From: Nectonema munidae
Taxonomy: Eukaryota > Nematomorpha > Nectonematoida > Nectonematidae
Direction: 5' to 3'
Assembly (NCBI GenBank): GCA_030549495.1
Contig: JAUIRK010000142.1
Coordinates: 942,001-1,006,000, forward strand
Length of the DNA stretch: 64,000 nt
Below the pieces are notes generated by a model, which searched no databases, was not told the DNA's origin, and was given only the letters and a program-made list of their open reading frames with translations. The position numbers and the translations under genes are program-made. This document shows, piece by piece, positions 11,045 through 22,439 of the stretch (its first letter is position 1; each line of letters starts with the position of its first letter).

Positions 11045-11093
11045 CTGCTTGAAGAGCGAAGACAAGGAAAAGAGAAGCTGAAAGAGGATCCAT
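11045..11093 (-). CDS. First exon with signal peptide
   Basis: ATG at 11093-11091, then MDPLSASLFLVFALQAG. This is a short polar start, a hydrophobic core and small residues at the end, a textbook secretory signal peptide. The exon ends in phase 1 at GCAG|GTAAAC. Secreted multidomain proteins commonly have the signal peptide on a phase-1 first exon. A TATA box lies about 60 bp upstream. The link to the exons at 9.6 kb and below is by phase and strand only. Confidence 0.5.
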
Positions 11094-11153
11094 AAAATCT
11101 ACGAGCATGAATTAGCTTTAGGAACGCAAGATGTCATGGCAGTAGTATATTGC

Positions 11154-11161
11154 CTTATATA
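11154..11161 (-). promoter_or_regulatory. TATA box of the putative modular gene
   Basis: Minus strand CCTATATAAGGC, a near-ideal TATA box, 61 bases upstream of the ATG at 11093. Transcription would start near 11130. A tiny upstream reading frame (MTSCVPK...) may begin at about 11136. Confidence 0.45.
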
Positions 11162-11164
11162 GGC

Positions 11165-12015
11165 AGGTCTGCTTTATTCGAACAAGGAAGCGAAATGAAG
11201 AACTCATCGTATAAGCATTTTTGTTTGCACAAGAGAAGTTAAGACGTTGGAAAACGTGATCTCATTTCACTTCAATTCTCGAAAACGGGCTGCAGTTTGA
11301 AATGGCTTTGTCTTATCACGTGCATCATCGTATCATAGAATAGTGCTTCGTTGATATCTCAGAACGATAGATTTCAGAAACTTCGTATTCAAACCTAAGC
11401 TTTGCAAGTACATGCAGGGTAATTGCAAAAATTATTTTTTGACGAAACCACTTGCAACCGAGGAACTTTTATGTGTAATTTAAAAATGGCATTATTATTT
11501 TTGCATTTTACAAAAAAACTTCCCCCTGCACGTTGACAAAAAAATTGAATAAAAGAAAAATGTAACAAATTATTTTTTAATCATTAAACTTAAACAAATT
11601 TTATTTGCACAAAAGATATTAAAAGAGATAAGTAAAGTATAAAAGAAAAACTTTTAAAAAATATTTTTTTGCTATAAACCTTAGATCCAAGAATTCAAAA
11701 TTTTTTGAGCACCGATGTAATTCCTCCATAAGTTCGATATTTTGGTTGGATCTTGGAATATCAATGATCGATTCTTTTACTTTCCAGTGTCTCCTCAAGC
11801 AATTTATTGCCTTCTTGCACTTTGTCTTGTTTAGTCAAGTTAACAATTCGTTAAAGATATGAAACCAAGCGTCAGCCCAAGAAATGACGAGATGAAGTTG
11901 CATGCTGTTCCGAGGATGCTACGCGTAACTGGCAAAAGGAAAAATGCTAAAAGAGCGTATATTGCACGCGATGTATGTTCGGGAGTTTTTTCCACTATAT
12001 TTTGTGTCACTTTAA
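11165..12015. other. No recognised gene
   Basis: Moderately AT-rich sequence between the putative promoter and the first TTAA element. No open frame of note, no repeat ends. Confidence 0.4.
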
Positions 12016-14233
12016 CACTATTAGTGCTGGGCTAAATTTGTCCGCTCAAGTGATGGGGGACCACCACCCTTTCATGTCAAAAACTGTCAATCAAAATCAA
12101 AAATTAAAATTTTTCAGTAAAATTTTGACATTATCTGTAGTTAACATTATAACTTAGGGTCTATATTATATACTACCTTGAAAATTTATAATTATATATA
12201 GTTTTGAACACATAACACTTTATATATTTAATTTTTTCAATAATCATGGTTATTTTTTAGAAAATGTCAATCAAAATGTTGATTGATCCGAACTATATCT
12301 AATATAATATTACATCAAATTTTACATAAATTTGAGTTTCATTTCTGAACTCATTTTTACACAAATTTACGTTTAGTTCTGAAATTTGTTTCCAAAAATA
12401 TTTATTCAAATTTTACATGAAATATAAGTTTTTATACAAAATCAACCATCCTAGTTTTATTTCTGAAATCAGTTTTTGCATTTAGAGTTTTTAAAATGTC
12501 TGAAACTGTCAATCAAATGTTCGATTTCTAATGTCAACAGAAATATTATTGAAATTTAAATAAAATATCTGTTTTTATGCCAAATAGAAGATGCTGGTTA
12601 CATTTTTGGACTCAGGTTTGGCATTCATAGTTTTAAAAAATCTGAAATCTTCAATCAGATTTGCGGTTTACTTCTAGATACTGTCTTCAAAAAACAAAAT
12701 ATCTGTTTTTATACCAAATCGACTATGCTTATTTTATTTCTGTACTCCATTTTGGCTAATACTGTTAAAAAAATATCCGGGCAATTGAATTAGTAATTTA
12801 TTCCAGAAATCAGTTCTGTAAAATTTTTTCAAAAAATCGTTGTATATATGTTTTAGTAAAAATATAATTTTTTTTTGTATATTTTGGCTCATAATACTTT
12901 CTTCCATCATCTTGAGTATGATATATTTATTTAAAAAAAACAAAACGTATTATAAAATCTTTTGAAGATTATAGTATGAGAGAAGGAAGCAATCTGAAAA
13001 CTAATTGAAAAGAGAACGTGGGATCAAAAGAAATAATTAAAAGAATATATGTATCTTGACTTCTAATGAACTAGAAAGTGGTGTATTGATCTAATTTTGG
13101 ATGCTTCAAAAAGATTTAGACCGTGAAAAAGAAGTTCCTCTTTTACAAATGAAAAATCTTTAAATCTATAGTTTATCATCTAGGATTACAATGATCATTT
13201 TACACGAAATCTGAAAATTTGGAATAGGTCAGATTTATCAAAAAAGGCACAGATGCCAATATGTGAGAATTTAATCACTATCAAAATATTTTTTAATTTA
13301 AATTGAAGTTGTCCATCTCTTTCCTTTTGCGTCAAAGAGAGAATCTTTTAGATGAAGAAGGTAGACAACTTTTTATAGTTGAACAATGAACATCACCATT
13401 GATTCATCAGAAAAAAACCTTTGAACTGAGATTGGTTGAAAAATATTCAGTCCTGATAATAAAATACACGATACTGATAAAAAAAAAGCCTAAGATCATC
13501 AAGAAGATTCTTTAATCAGAATGCTTTAAGAGAGGAAATAATCTTTTCAAAATAAACCTAAAAAATTTTTTCCAAACACACATTGAAGAAAATAAATTTC
13601 CAATGAAAAAAAAGCTACTAAGAAAGGATCATCATAGAATTCATAGCAAAATTACATACTGTAAAGTATAGAAGATATGACATAGAGCGTGTCACGACAT
13701 TTCACTTGAAAATGAGTGTAAATATGTGTAAAAAACTTTATTTAATTATTTGGATAAAATGTTTCTTTTTGAGATAAATCAATTTTTTACAGGTTTGATT
13801 GATTTTCATAAAAATTGAATATCACAACTGAATTCAGCATGCTTGAAAATGGGTATATAAAAGTTTTTTTTGAGATGAGCTGTCACATTTAAATCAATTT
13901 TTTGATAGGTTTGATTGATTTTCATAATAAATAAATATCACCACTAAATTCAGCATGCTTGAAAATGGGTATATATGTTTAAAAAACTTTATATAATTAT
14001 TTCAATAAAAAGTTCTTTTTATTGATGAGCTGTCAAATATAAATCAATTTTTTGAAAATTGATTTTGATAAAGTATGCACATTACCCCTGAATTCAGCAT
14101 TGTTGAAATATAAATGTAACATTAAAAATATTTATAAAAACTTATTAATAACCTAGAAAAATAGAGGGGGGGGGTATTTTACGCCCCCTCCCCCAACATT
14201 TAAGAGGAAAAATTTAGCCCAGCACTAATAGGG
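12016..14233. mobile_element. Non-autonomous TTAA element, copy 1
   Basis: Preceded by TTAA (12012-12015). The left end is CACTATTAGTGCTGGGC followed by AAATTTGTCCGCTCAAGTG. The right end reads inward CCCTATTAGTGCTGGGC, then AAATTT. The same ends bound copy 2. TTAA targets and CCCTA ends are typical of the piggyBac superfamily. The 2.2-kb interior is AT-rich with no transposase. It carries subterminal repeats: the left third has diverged repeats around ACATAAAATATGTTTTTATAC, the right third has 150-bp repeats with TTGATTGATTTTCATAAA. G- and C-runs flank the right end (14163-14200). The right TTAA is degraded (AAGC). Confidence 0.7.
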
Positions 14234-15289
14234 AAGCTTTCTTATTTTCAGATGTATGATGCTTCTCTTTTAACGAAATCAGGCATTACTTCATCGAAAA
14301 GCGCGCAAAATATGGAAACGAAGTGATGACGTTAAATTCAAATGTTTACTTTCCAACGAGAGACATTTTACTGTCTAGGTGCTAACTTATTTAGTCAGCC
14401 TTCTGTTAAAACCTTTCTTATTTTCAGATGTATGATGCTTCTCTTTTAACGAAATCAGGCATTACTTCATCGAAAAGCGCGCAAAATATGGAAACGAAGT
14501 GATGACGTTAAATTCAAATGTTTACTTTCCAACGAGAGACATTTTACTGTCTAGGTGCTAACTTATTTAGTCAGCCTTCTGTTAAAACCTTTCTTATTTT
14601 CAGATGTATGATGCTTCTCTTTTAACGAAATCAGGCATTACTTCATCGAAAAGCGCGCAAAATATGGAAACGAAGTGATGACGTTAAATTCAAATGTTTA
14701 CTTTCCAACGAGAGACATTTTACTGTCTAGGTGCTAACTTATTTAGTCAGCCTTCTGTTAAAACCTTTCTTATTTTCAGATGTATGATGCTTCTCTTTTA
14801 ACGAAATCAGGCATTACTTCATCGAAAAGCGCGCAAAATATGGAAACGAAGTGATGACGTTAAATTCAAATGTTTACTTTCCAACGAGAGACATTTTACT
14901 GTCTAGGTGCTAACTTATTTAGTCAGCCTTCTGTTAAAACCTTTCTTATTTTCAGATGTATGATGCTTCTCTTTTAACGAAATCAGGCATTACTTCATCG
15001 AAAAGCGCGCAAAATATGGAAACGAAGTGATGACGTTAAATTCAAATGTTTACTTTCCAACGAGAGACATTTTACTGTCTAGGTGCTAACTTATTTAGTC
15101 AGCCTTCTGTTAAAACCTTTCTTATTTTCAGATGTATGATGCTTCTCTTTTAACGAAATCAGGCATTACTTCATCGAAAAGCGCGTAAAATATGGAAACG
15201 AAGTGATGACGTTAAATTCAAATGTTTACTTTCCAACGAGAGACATTTTACTGTCCAGGTGCTAACTTATTTAGTCAGCCTTCTGTTAA
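14234..15289 (+). repeat. Tandem array of six 176-bp units
   Basis: The motif CTTATTTTCAGATG starts at 14241, 14417, 14593, 14769, 14945 and 15121, exactly 176 bp apart. The units look identical except for two single changes in the sixth (15186 and 15256). Each unit contains a pyrimidine tract ending in AG (TTTCTTATTTTCAG) directly before an ATG that opens a 24-codon frame (MYDASLLTKS...QNMETK, stop TGA). Each also contains a TTAA at its junction with the next unit. The array lies exactly between the two TTAA elements. A seventh, diverged partial unit follows at 21042. Confidence 0.9.
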
Positions 15290-17400
15290 CCCTATTAGTG
15301 CTGGGGGCGTAAAATTAAAAGTAAAACGCCCCTTCCCCCTTAACTAAAAAATTAATTGTAGAAAATTGGCTGAATCATATCCCTTCAAATTTTGTGACTT
15401 TTCCTAAAATCGCTAGCTGCATCTTTTGAAACCATTTTCATGGTAGTTGAATGACCCTTTCATGTCCAAAACTGTCAATCAAAATCAAAAATTAAAATTT
15501 TTCAGCAAAATTTTGACATTATCTGTACTTAACCTTATAACTTAGGATCTATATTATATAATACCCTGAAAATTTATAATTATATACAGTTTGGAACGCA
15601 TAACACTTTATATATTTAATTTTTTCAATAATCATGTCTACTTTTTAGAAAATGTCAATCAAAAATTTGATTGATCAAAAATATATCTAATAAAAGATAC
15701 CCTCAAATTTTACATAAAATATGTTTTTATACAAAATCGGTCATGCTGTTTTCATTTCTGGGCTCATTTTTTACATTTAGGATTTGAAAATACCTATAAG
15801 TGTTAATCAAATTTGCGGTTTACCAAAAACATTCCTTCACATTTTACATAAAATATGTTTTTATACTAAATCGGTCATGCTGTTTTCATTTCTGGACTCA
15901 TTTTTTACATTTAGGATTTGAAAATACCTATAAGTGTTAATCAAATTTGCGGTTTACTTCTGAAAATTGTCTCCAAAAACATTCCTTCACATTTTACATA
16001 AAATATGTTTTTATACTAAATCGGCCATGCTGTTTTCATTTCTGAACTCATTTTTTACATTTACGATTTGAAAATACCTATAAGTGTTAATCAAATTTAC
16101 GGTTTATGTCTGAAAACTACATCCCAAAATATTCTCTCTAGTTTTACATGAAATATATGTTTTTATACCAATTCGACCATAATAATTTTTATTTCTGAAA
16201 TCATTTTTTTGCATTTAGAGGTTTTAAATATCTGAAAGTGTCAATCAAATGTTCGATTTTCGTCTAATGTCTACAGAAATATTTTTGAAATTTAAATAAA
16301 ATATCTGTTTTTATGCCAAATGGAAGATGTTGGTTTCATTTTTGGACTCAGGTTAGGCATTTATGGTTTTAGAATATCTGAAAGCTTCAATCAGATTTGC
16401 GGTTTACTTCTAGATACTATCTTCAAAAATATTTTTAAAAAATAAAATATCTGTTTTATACCAAATCGACTATGCTTATTTTATTTCTGTACTGGGTTTT
16501 GGATAATACGGTTAAAAAATATCTCGAAGTGGCAATTAAATTAGTAATGTATGGGTGTAAAAAATTTTCAAAAAATGGCTGCGTATTAGGTATATAGTAA
16601 AAATATACTTTTTTTTTTGTATATTTTGGCTTATAATACTTTCTACAATCATCTTGAGTATGAAATATTTATTAAAAAAAAACAAAACGTATTATTTTGA
16701 AAATTTGTATGAGAGAAGGAACCAAGTTGAAAACTAATTGAAAAGAGAACATGTAATCTGTATCTTGACTGAATGGAAGATCTACCATGTTCTAATGAAC
16801 AAGGAAGTAGTTTAATTATATAATGTTAGGTGCTTTAAAAAAAAATTTGACAGTGAAAAAGAAGTTCCTCTTTTACAAATGAAAAATATTTAAATCTATA
16901 GCTTATCATCTAGGATTACAATTAACATTTAGCTAAGATGGGTAGAAAATCTGAAAATTTAGAATAGGTCAGATTTATCAAAAATTGCACAGATTCTAAT
17001 ATGTGAGAATTTAGTCACTATCAAGTTATTTTTAATTTAAATTGAATTTGTCCATCTTTTTCCTTTTGCGTCAAAGAGATAATTTTTTAGATGAAGAACG
17101 TGGACAACTTTTTGTAATTGAACAATGAACATTACGAATGATTCATCAGAAAAAAACCTTTGAAATGAGATTGGTTGACAAATATTCAGGCCTGATAATA
17201 AAATACACGATACTGATAAAAAAGTCTAAGATCATCAAGAAGATTCTTTAATCAGAATGCTTTGAAAGAGGAAAAAAGTCATTTTATGATTATAAAAAAT
17301 TTTTCGAACACACATTGAAGAATATAAATTTCTAATGAAAAAAGAGCTACCAAGAAAGGATCATCATGGAATGAATAGCAAAATTACATACTGTAAATTA

Positions 17401-19778
17401 CACTGGTCAACAATTTTTTACTTTCTGAATGTTGTCTAGATTTCTACAAGTGAATTAGGGTATTCTGGCACTGCTGAATCAGGAAATGGCATCCGTTTCT
17501 CTCCATCAGGTCAGGTTTTTGTGCTAAATTGATTTGAAAAAAACAGTTCTTGTGACAAAATCAATTACATTTTTGTGGCATTATCAGCTGATTTTTGTCA
17601 ACACATATCATCCTAAACATGTTTTTAAGAAAAAAATGTTTTGCCAACAACATTTATTGATTACATGATAGAAACATCGATTACTGTCATCTGAATGGTG
17701 GGCATTGATAAAGGTAAGTACAAGTAAATTGCATGTTGCGTCACCACTGTTCAAACTTCAGGGCTTGAACTTCCGTTTCTTCGAACTCCTTGAATGTTCA
17801 GCGGCAGGGAGGTCTCTCTTCAGATTCCAACAGTAGTCAGCCATCATGACTGCGTCCCAGCGACCCTGATACCTGGTCTCCATCTCCTTCATGTCCTGAT
17901 GGAATCTCCCCCTCTGCTCGTCACTCATTGAACCCAGGTTCTCAGGAACTGGTTCATATGTGAAAATAGGTAGTGCATCTTGATTCTCATGTTGCAGCCC
18001 AGGTTTCTGAAAGCAGTCAGCATGTTGTTGACAAGTTCTGCGTAGTTTCTGGCCTTATTGTTGCCTCTTCACTACCAAAACAAATGTCTTCCACGCTTCC
18101 AGTTCCACTTCGTTCATTGAGTTTTTGAACTCTGGATCTCTGATGAGCTGACGGATCTGAGGACCATCAAAGATGCCAGCTTTCAACTTCTCCATGGTCA
18201 ATCCTGGAAAAGCCTGGCACAAGTAAGTGAAGCAGTCACCATCTTTGTCTAGAGCCTTGGTGAACTGCTTGATTAAGCCGAGCTTGATGTGCAGCGGTGG
18301 GAAGAGTATTCTGTCTCTGTCCACCAGAGGGTCGTTGATGACGTTCCTTTCTTTGCATGGCACCAATTCCTCCCGCACAGGCCAGTCCTTCTTCGTGTAA
18401 TGCTGAGCACGGTCCCTACTATCCCACATGCACAGAAAACATGGGTACTTGGTGAAGCCAGACTGTTGTCCCAACAAAAAGTTCACCATCTTCAGGTCAA
18501 CACAAATAAACCACTTATGCTGATCATAACCAATTTTCTCCAGCACATACTTCACCGTTTCATACTTCTCATTCAGTTTAGTCTAGTGAGCGATGAGGCA
18601 AACTGGTTGCCGTTGTGTAGCAGAACACATTTCAGTGTTCGCTTGCTGCTGTCAATGAACAGTCTCCAATCTTTGGGTTCGTACTGTGGCACTCCAAGCT
18701 TGAGCAGAAGCTGCGCAATATCAGCACAGTACACCAAGTCCTTCTCTTCAGAGAAAAAACGGAGGTACTCTTGATGCCTGTTGCGGAAGAAGCTGATGCG
18801 AGCACTGTCAGAGAGGAGGTTTTTTTCCTTCAATCTGGATACCAACTGTTCGGCAGAGTCCTTTGACAAGCTGAGGTCGCGAACTAGATCATTCAATTCC
18901 TTTTGGAAAAATGGATGTGGAGCATCATCTTCAGTAACCACTTCTTCTTCTTCTTCATGTCCTTCAACACTGGAGGCATTTTCGTCACTAATGTCAGGAA
19001 GTTCGCCGAAGATAGGCACTGGAATTGCATCACAATGAGCTACAGGACGACGTGCTGATTGAAGATCAGGATACTTGAGGCTGCCCCGGTTCTTTCTCTT
19101 GATTTCAGACACATTAACAGCGCAGAAGTAGCAGTCAGTGACATGCTTTGTCGGCTCCCTCCAAACGATGGGAATTCCAAACTTCAGACTCCTCTTGCCG
19201 TTTGTCCACCCACGCAGAGTCTCGGTGCATGCTTTGTACACCATGTGTGGCGCCCAAGCTTTATCTTCGTCAACCAAGTTTAATACCAAAATAAGCATGG
19301 TAAGCACGCCTTATGTAACTTGTGACTGGCTTCCTATTAGGAGCAATGGTGTATTCTCCACATATGTAGCAAACACATCGGCCTTATTTCTGCACGATCT
19401 TCTGGTCGAAGCCATATCATTCACCTGCAAAACAAAAATAGGTACAAATTAATCATTAATTGGTGCATGTAGGTATTGTACATTCTTCAGAGTTCGTTAT
19501 TTCAAGAAACACAACTTTTTACCTGAATACTTCTTGTCATTAAAATAATTATTTCCAATCAAAACAATTATTTGACATGACATTTTACCCCCACCAACTT
19601 CTTCTAAAATGCTCCACACATGCGTACATGTGAACAAAAATGTAAAAAACGACATATGGCCATATCTCCAAAACTTGACCTGATTGAACAAAACTAATGT
19701 GAGTTTTGGATTCAGCGCATCAGATTCGTTCTAAATCAGCTTAAAAAATGCAGACAACAAATTTGTTGTTGACCAGTG
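17401..19778 (-). mobile_element. CACTG-ended DNA transposon
   Basis: Both ends begin CACTGGTCAACAA reading inward (13-bp inverted repeat). The 3 bases TTA are duplicated on each side (17398-17400 and 19779-19781). The interrupted TTAA element has an uninterrupted counterpart in copy 1 near 13675-13690, which gives the empty site. CACTG ends and a 3-bp duplication resemble the EnSpm/CACTA group; the placement is my inference. The GC content of its gene (near 50%) is far above the flanks, consistent with a recent arrival from elsewhere. Confidence 0.75.
17758..19415 (-). pseudogene. Transposase-like gene of the CACTG element, disrupted
   Basis: Minus-strand fragments in order: start MASTRRSCRNKADVF near 19415; long piece 19307-18573 (AWAPHMVYKACTETLRGW, CYFCAVNVSEI, acidic linker, then LLLKLGVPQYEPKDWRLF); piece 18555-18055 (DQHKWFICVDLKMVNFLLG, YPCFLCMWDSRDRAQHY, LFPPLHIKLGLIKQF); and a C-terminal piece to the stop at 17758 (ARNYAELVNNMLTAFRNLG). 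I remember this protein family as widespread and uncharacterised in animal genomes (cnidarians, arthropods, molluscs). Conserved D, C..C and H positions suggest a transposase fold. At least three breaks are visible: near 19310 between the start and the long piece, around 18560, and near 18055 where a deletion or shift gives an early stop. Not active as it stands. Confidence 0.7.
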
Positions 19779-21041
19779 TTATAATATGACGTAGAGACTA
19801 CGAGACGATAACGAATTTGTAGCCAAAAAGATGGAGGTCTTATCAAGTTACATAAGTTACTGTAGAATGAAGTATTTTGAGTCAATTAAACACCTAAAGT
19901 TGGTTTATTAAATAAAATAGAAAATAATTACCAGAGAAATACTGCAAGTAGAAGTTATTTTTATGTTTATATATTTGACATTGATTTACAGGTTTAATCG
20001 ATTTTTTGACAGGTTTTATTGATTTCATAAAAAATGAACATCACCATTAAATTCTACATACTTGAAATGTACAAAAACTTTTTATAAGAATAAAAATTTT
20101 AATTTTGTCATGGGCTGTCATATTTAAATTATTTTGTCAGGTTTGACTAATTTTTATAAAAAAAAAAAGGAATATAACCAGTAAACACAGCCTACTTGAA
20201 AATGGGTATGTGTGTGTAAAATGCCATACACGGTAAACTTAATCATCTCCCTATACTTTTATTTAACGTAATTCTCTAATTCAAAAAACCGTGCCTGATC
20301 CTTTCTTTTTGGAACAAATCAATTTTTTGACAGTTTTGATTGATTTTCATAAAAAATGAATATCACCACTGAATTACGCATGCTTAAAAATGGGTATATA
20401 TGTGTAAAAAACGTTATATTATTACTTAGATAAAAAGTTTCTTTTTAAGATGAGCTGTCACATTTAGATCAATTTTTTGCAGTTTGATTGATTTTCATAA
20501 AAAATGATTATCACCACTGAATTCACCATATTTGAAAATGGGTATACAATACATGTGTAAAAAACTTTATATAATTATTTAGATAAAAAATTTCTTTTTT
20601 GAGATGAGCTGTCACATTTAGATCAATTTTTTGACAGTTTGATTGATTTTCATAAAAAATGAATATCACCACTGAATTCAGCATATTTGAAAATGGGTAT
20701 AGATTTTTGACAGGTTTGATTGATTTTCATAAAAAATGAATATCACCACTGAATTCAGCATATTTGAAAATGGGTATACATGCGTAAAAAACTTTATATA
20801 ATTATTTAGATAAAAAGTTTCTTTTTGAGATGAGCTGTCACATTTACATCAATTTTTTGACAGGTTTGATTTATTTTGATAAAAAAAAATGGACATCACC
20901 ACTGAATTCAGCATAGTTGAAATATATATGTAACATTAAAAATATTTATAAAAACTTATTAATATCTGAGAAAAATAGGGGGGGGGCACTTTACGCCCCC
21001 TCAGCACTTGAGCGGACAAATTTTGCCCAGCACTAATAGGG

Positions 21042-21160
21042 TTAAAACGTTTCTTATTTTCAGATGAATGATGCTTCTCTTTTAACGAAATCAGACTAAT
21101 TCATCGAAAAGCGCTTAAAATATGGAAACGAAGTGATGGCGTTAAATTCAAAAGCTTACT
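21042..21160 (+). repeat. Partial, diverged seventh 176-bp unit
   Basis: After the TTAA, the unit sequence resumes (AACGTTTCTTATTTTCAGATG) for about 115 bp. It has several changes, including a shortened micro-ORF, and ends near 21160. Its divergence contrasts with the near-identity of the six units left of the insertion. Confidence 0.8.
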
Positions 21161-21376
21161 TTGTTTGAATATAATAAAAGAAATATAATGATGGTTAGGA
21201 AAAACCCAGTGTTAAACTTTGAAGAGTTACCAACATTATTGCTTGAAATCGCAAGTATAATCAACTATCGACCAATTGGGCGCCATCCAATGCATCCGGA
21301 AGTTGGCAAATATTTGTGCTTTAATGATTTCCTATTAGAACATAATTCTAATTATGGAGTTAGGTGTACATATTAA
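21161..21376 (+). mobile_element. BEL/Pao-type LTR retrotransposon relic (integrase end)
   Basis: A fragment resembling the C-terminal end of a BEL/Pao integrase (NFEELPTLLLEIASIINYRP, then YLCFNDFLLEHNSN). Only this part is present; no LTR or other domain was found beside it. Broken and old. Confidence 0.55.
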
Positions 21377-22439
21377 AATTAATATACATCTCTAACGTGT
21401 ATACTACGATGATTCATCTCCAACATGTTAAGTCATATTTTGTAAGTTATTACCTATATTTTTGCAATTTTTCACGATATTAAATAATATATTTCATCAA
21501 ATAATCAAAATAAAATTCTGTAATCAAAGAATCGAACAATATTCTTTAAAAAATCAAAAAATATCAAACTTTCTGTTCATATTTTCCTACCTCATACGAT
21601 GTTACAAAAGTTATTACCTTTACTTTGCAATTTGCACGATTTTAAATATTATATTTGTCAAATAATAATCAAAGAATCGAAAAATGTTCAAATCAAAAAA
21701 TATTTATTCTTTTTAAATATATCGTTGACTCCCCTTACTTTTAGAATAGAAAGATAAACCTAGTCTTTTAATTTTTATCAAATTATGCACATACGAAACT
21801 AAAAGTAAGGGGAGCCAACGAATATATAATGCGTACTTTCTTTTTTACCTCTTTAATTTTATTAAGAAGGATCATGACATAAAATAAGATGTTCAATGCA
21901 CGCACATTCACATATGAAATGATACTGTCAGTAGCGTAACGCGGAATTGGGCTCAAGCACGACACGCAAATTCCAAGCATTTTTTAATACAATTTTCAGG
22001 CATCAGGCTCTCATTTGATTGGCTACACACTTTTACAACGCAAGTGCTAAAACTGAGTCCTGAGATGAAATCAGCATTTTGATTTGTTATAAAAAAGATA
22101 CATTATTTATATTTGAAAGAATGCAATTTGGTTTCAAGCAATAACTGCCATAAAGGAATCCAGAAATCCAACAAGCCTGATTTTGTGTAAAAAATATTTT
22201 GTATGATGACATTTGAATAAAATTTGTTGAAGCAATGTTATCATCTTTCGTAATTTTGTTTAACATTTGTTGCCAAGTAGGCATATTTATTAATAAAATC
22301 GGCATATATAGATAATAAATTTCAAAACAACATATGATTATAAATTTTAAAGAGAGTATCTACTATAGACACGAAGTTATAAGTTATCTACATACAAATG
22401 TAAAATTTTTTTAAAAATATATACTTTTGATTTTGTTTG
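21377..22439. other. AT-rich, no gene; imperfect internal duplication
   Basis: Two similar AT-rich blocks (21440-21560 and 21600-21700) share AGTTATTACCT, TTTGCAATTT and ATCAAAGAATCGAA motifs, an old duplication. A short hairpin element follows at 21723. Nothing else recognised. Confidence 0.4.
21723..21822. mobile_element. Short hairpin element (MITE-like)
   Basis: The left arm CGTTGACTCCCCTTACTTTT is matched by an inverted right arm (inward CGTTGGCTCCCCTTACTTTT), with one mismatch over 20 bp and a loop of about 58 bp. The flanks are AT-rich, so any target duplication is not decidable. It may be a minimal MITE. Confidence 0.45.

Larger units (their letters stand above)
2924..11093 (-). other. 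Probable gene for a secreted modular protein (whole locus)
   Basis: Four separate coding islands on the minus strand fit one gene: a signal-peptide exon (11045-11093), two domain exons (9327-9587 and 4598-4930) and a terminal exon (2924-3033). Every splice junction I can place is phase 1. The two internal exons are multiples of three (261 and 333 bp), the pattern of shuffled extracellular modules. Both modules have a similar strand-rich start (V-H/T-F/I-F/Y-T/S..EEV...F..L). Two further possible pieces end in phase 1: one donor at 5229 after ...KEFKTG, one near 10660 after ...SARISLSS. Introns hold a piggyBac fragment, a Tigger and a SINE. I do not recognise the domain. It could also be two neighbouring paralogues. 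Transcript reads would settle it. Confidence 0.4.
15290..21041. mobile_element. Non-autonomous TTAA element, copy 2, split by a CACTG transposon
   Basis: Flanked by TTAA on both sides (15286-15289 and 21042-21045). Ends are CCCTATTAGTGCTGGG on the left and its exact complement on the right. It inserted into a 176-bp unit, since unit sequence continues on both sides. Without the insert at 17401-19778 it is about 3.4 kb. The interior aligns with copy 1 over long stretches, for example the blocks before 13700 and before 17400. Left subterminal repeats recur every 134-150 bp from 15700 to 16130. Right ones recur about every 155 bp from 20310 to 20940. No transposase is present, so it would need a piggyBac-type enzyme in trans. 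Confidence 0.8.

Noticed and set aside
14234-15289. CRISPR-like array
   Set aside because: Units are contiguous 176-bp repeats without spacers, in animal DNA.
14234-15289. Spliced-leader RNA or 5S gene array
   Set aside because: No clear Sm site, donor after a short exon, or 5S internal promoter could be found; only an acceptor-like AG is present.
18289-19452. Plus-strand open frames of 74-161 codons in the CACTG element
   Set aside because: Antisense shadows of the transposase-like gene.
21161-21376. Independent host gene
   Set aside because: The residues fit the end of a BEL/Pao integrase, so it is a retroelement relic.
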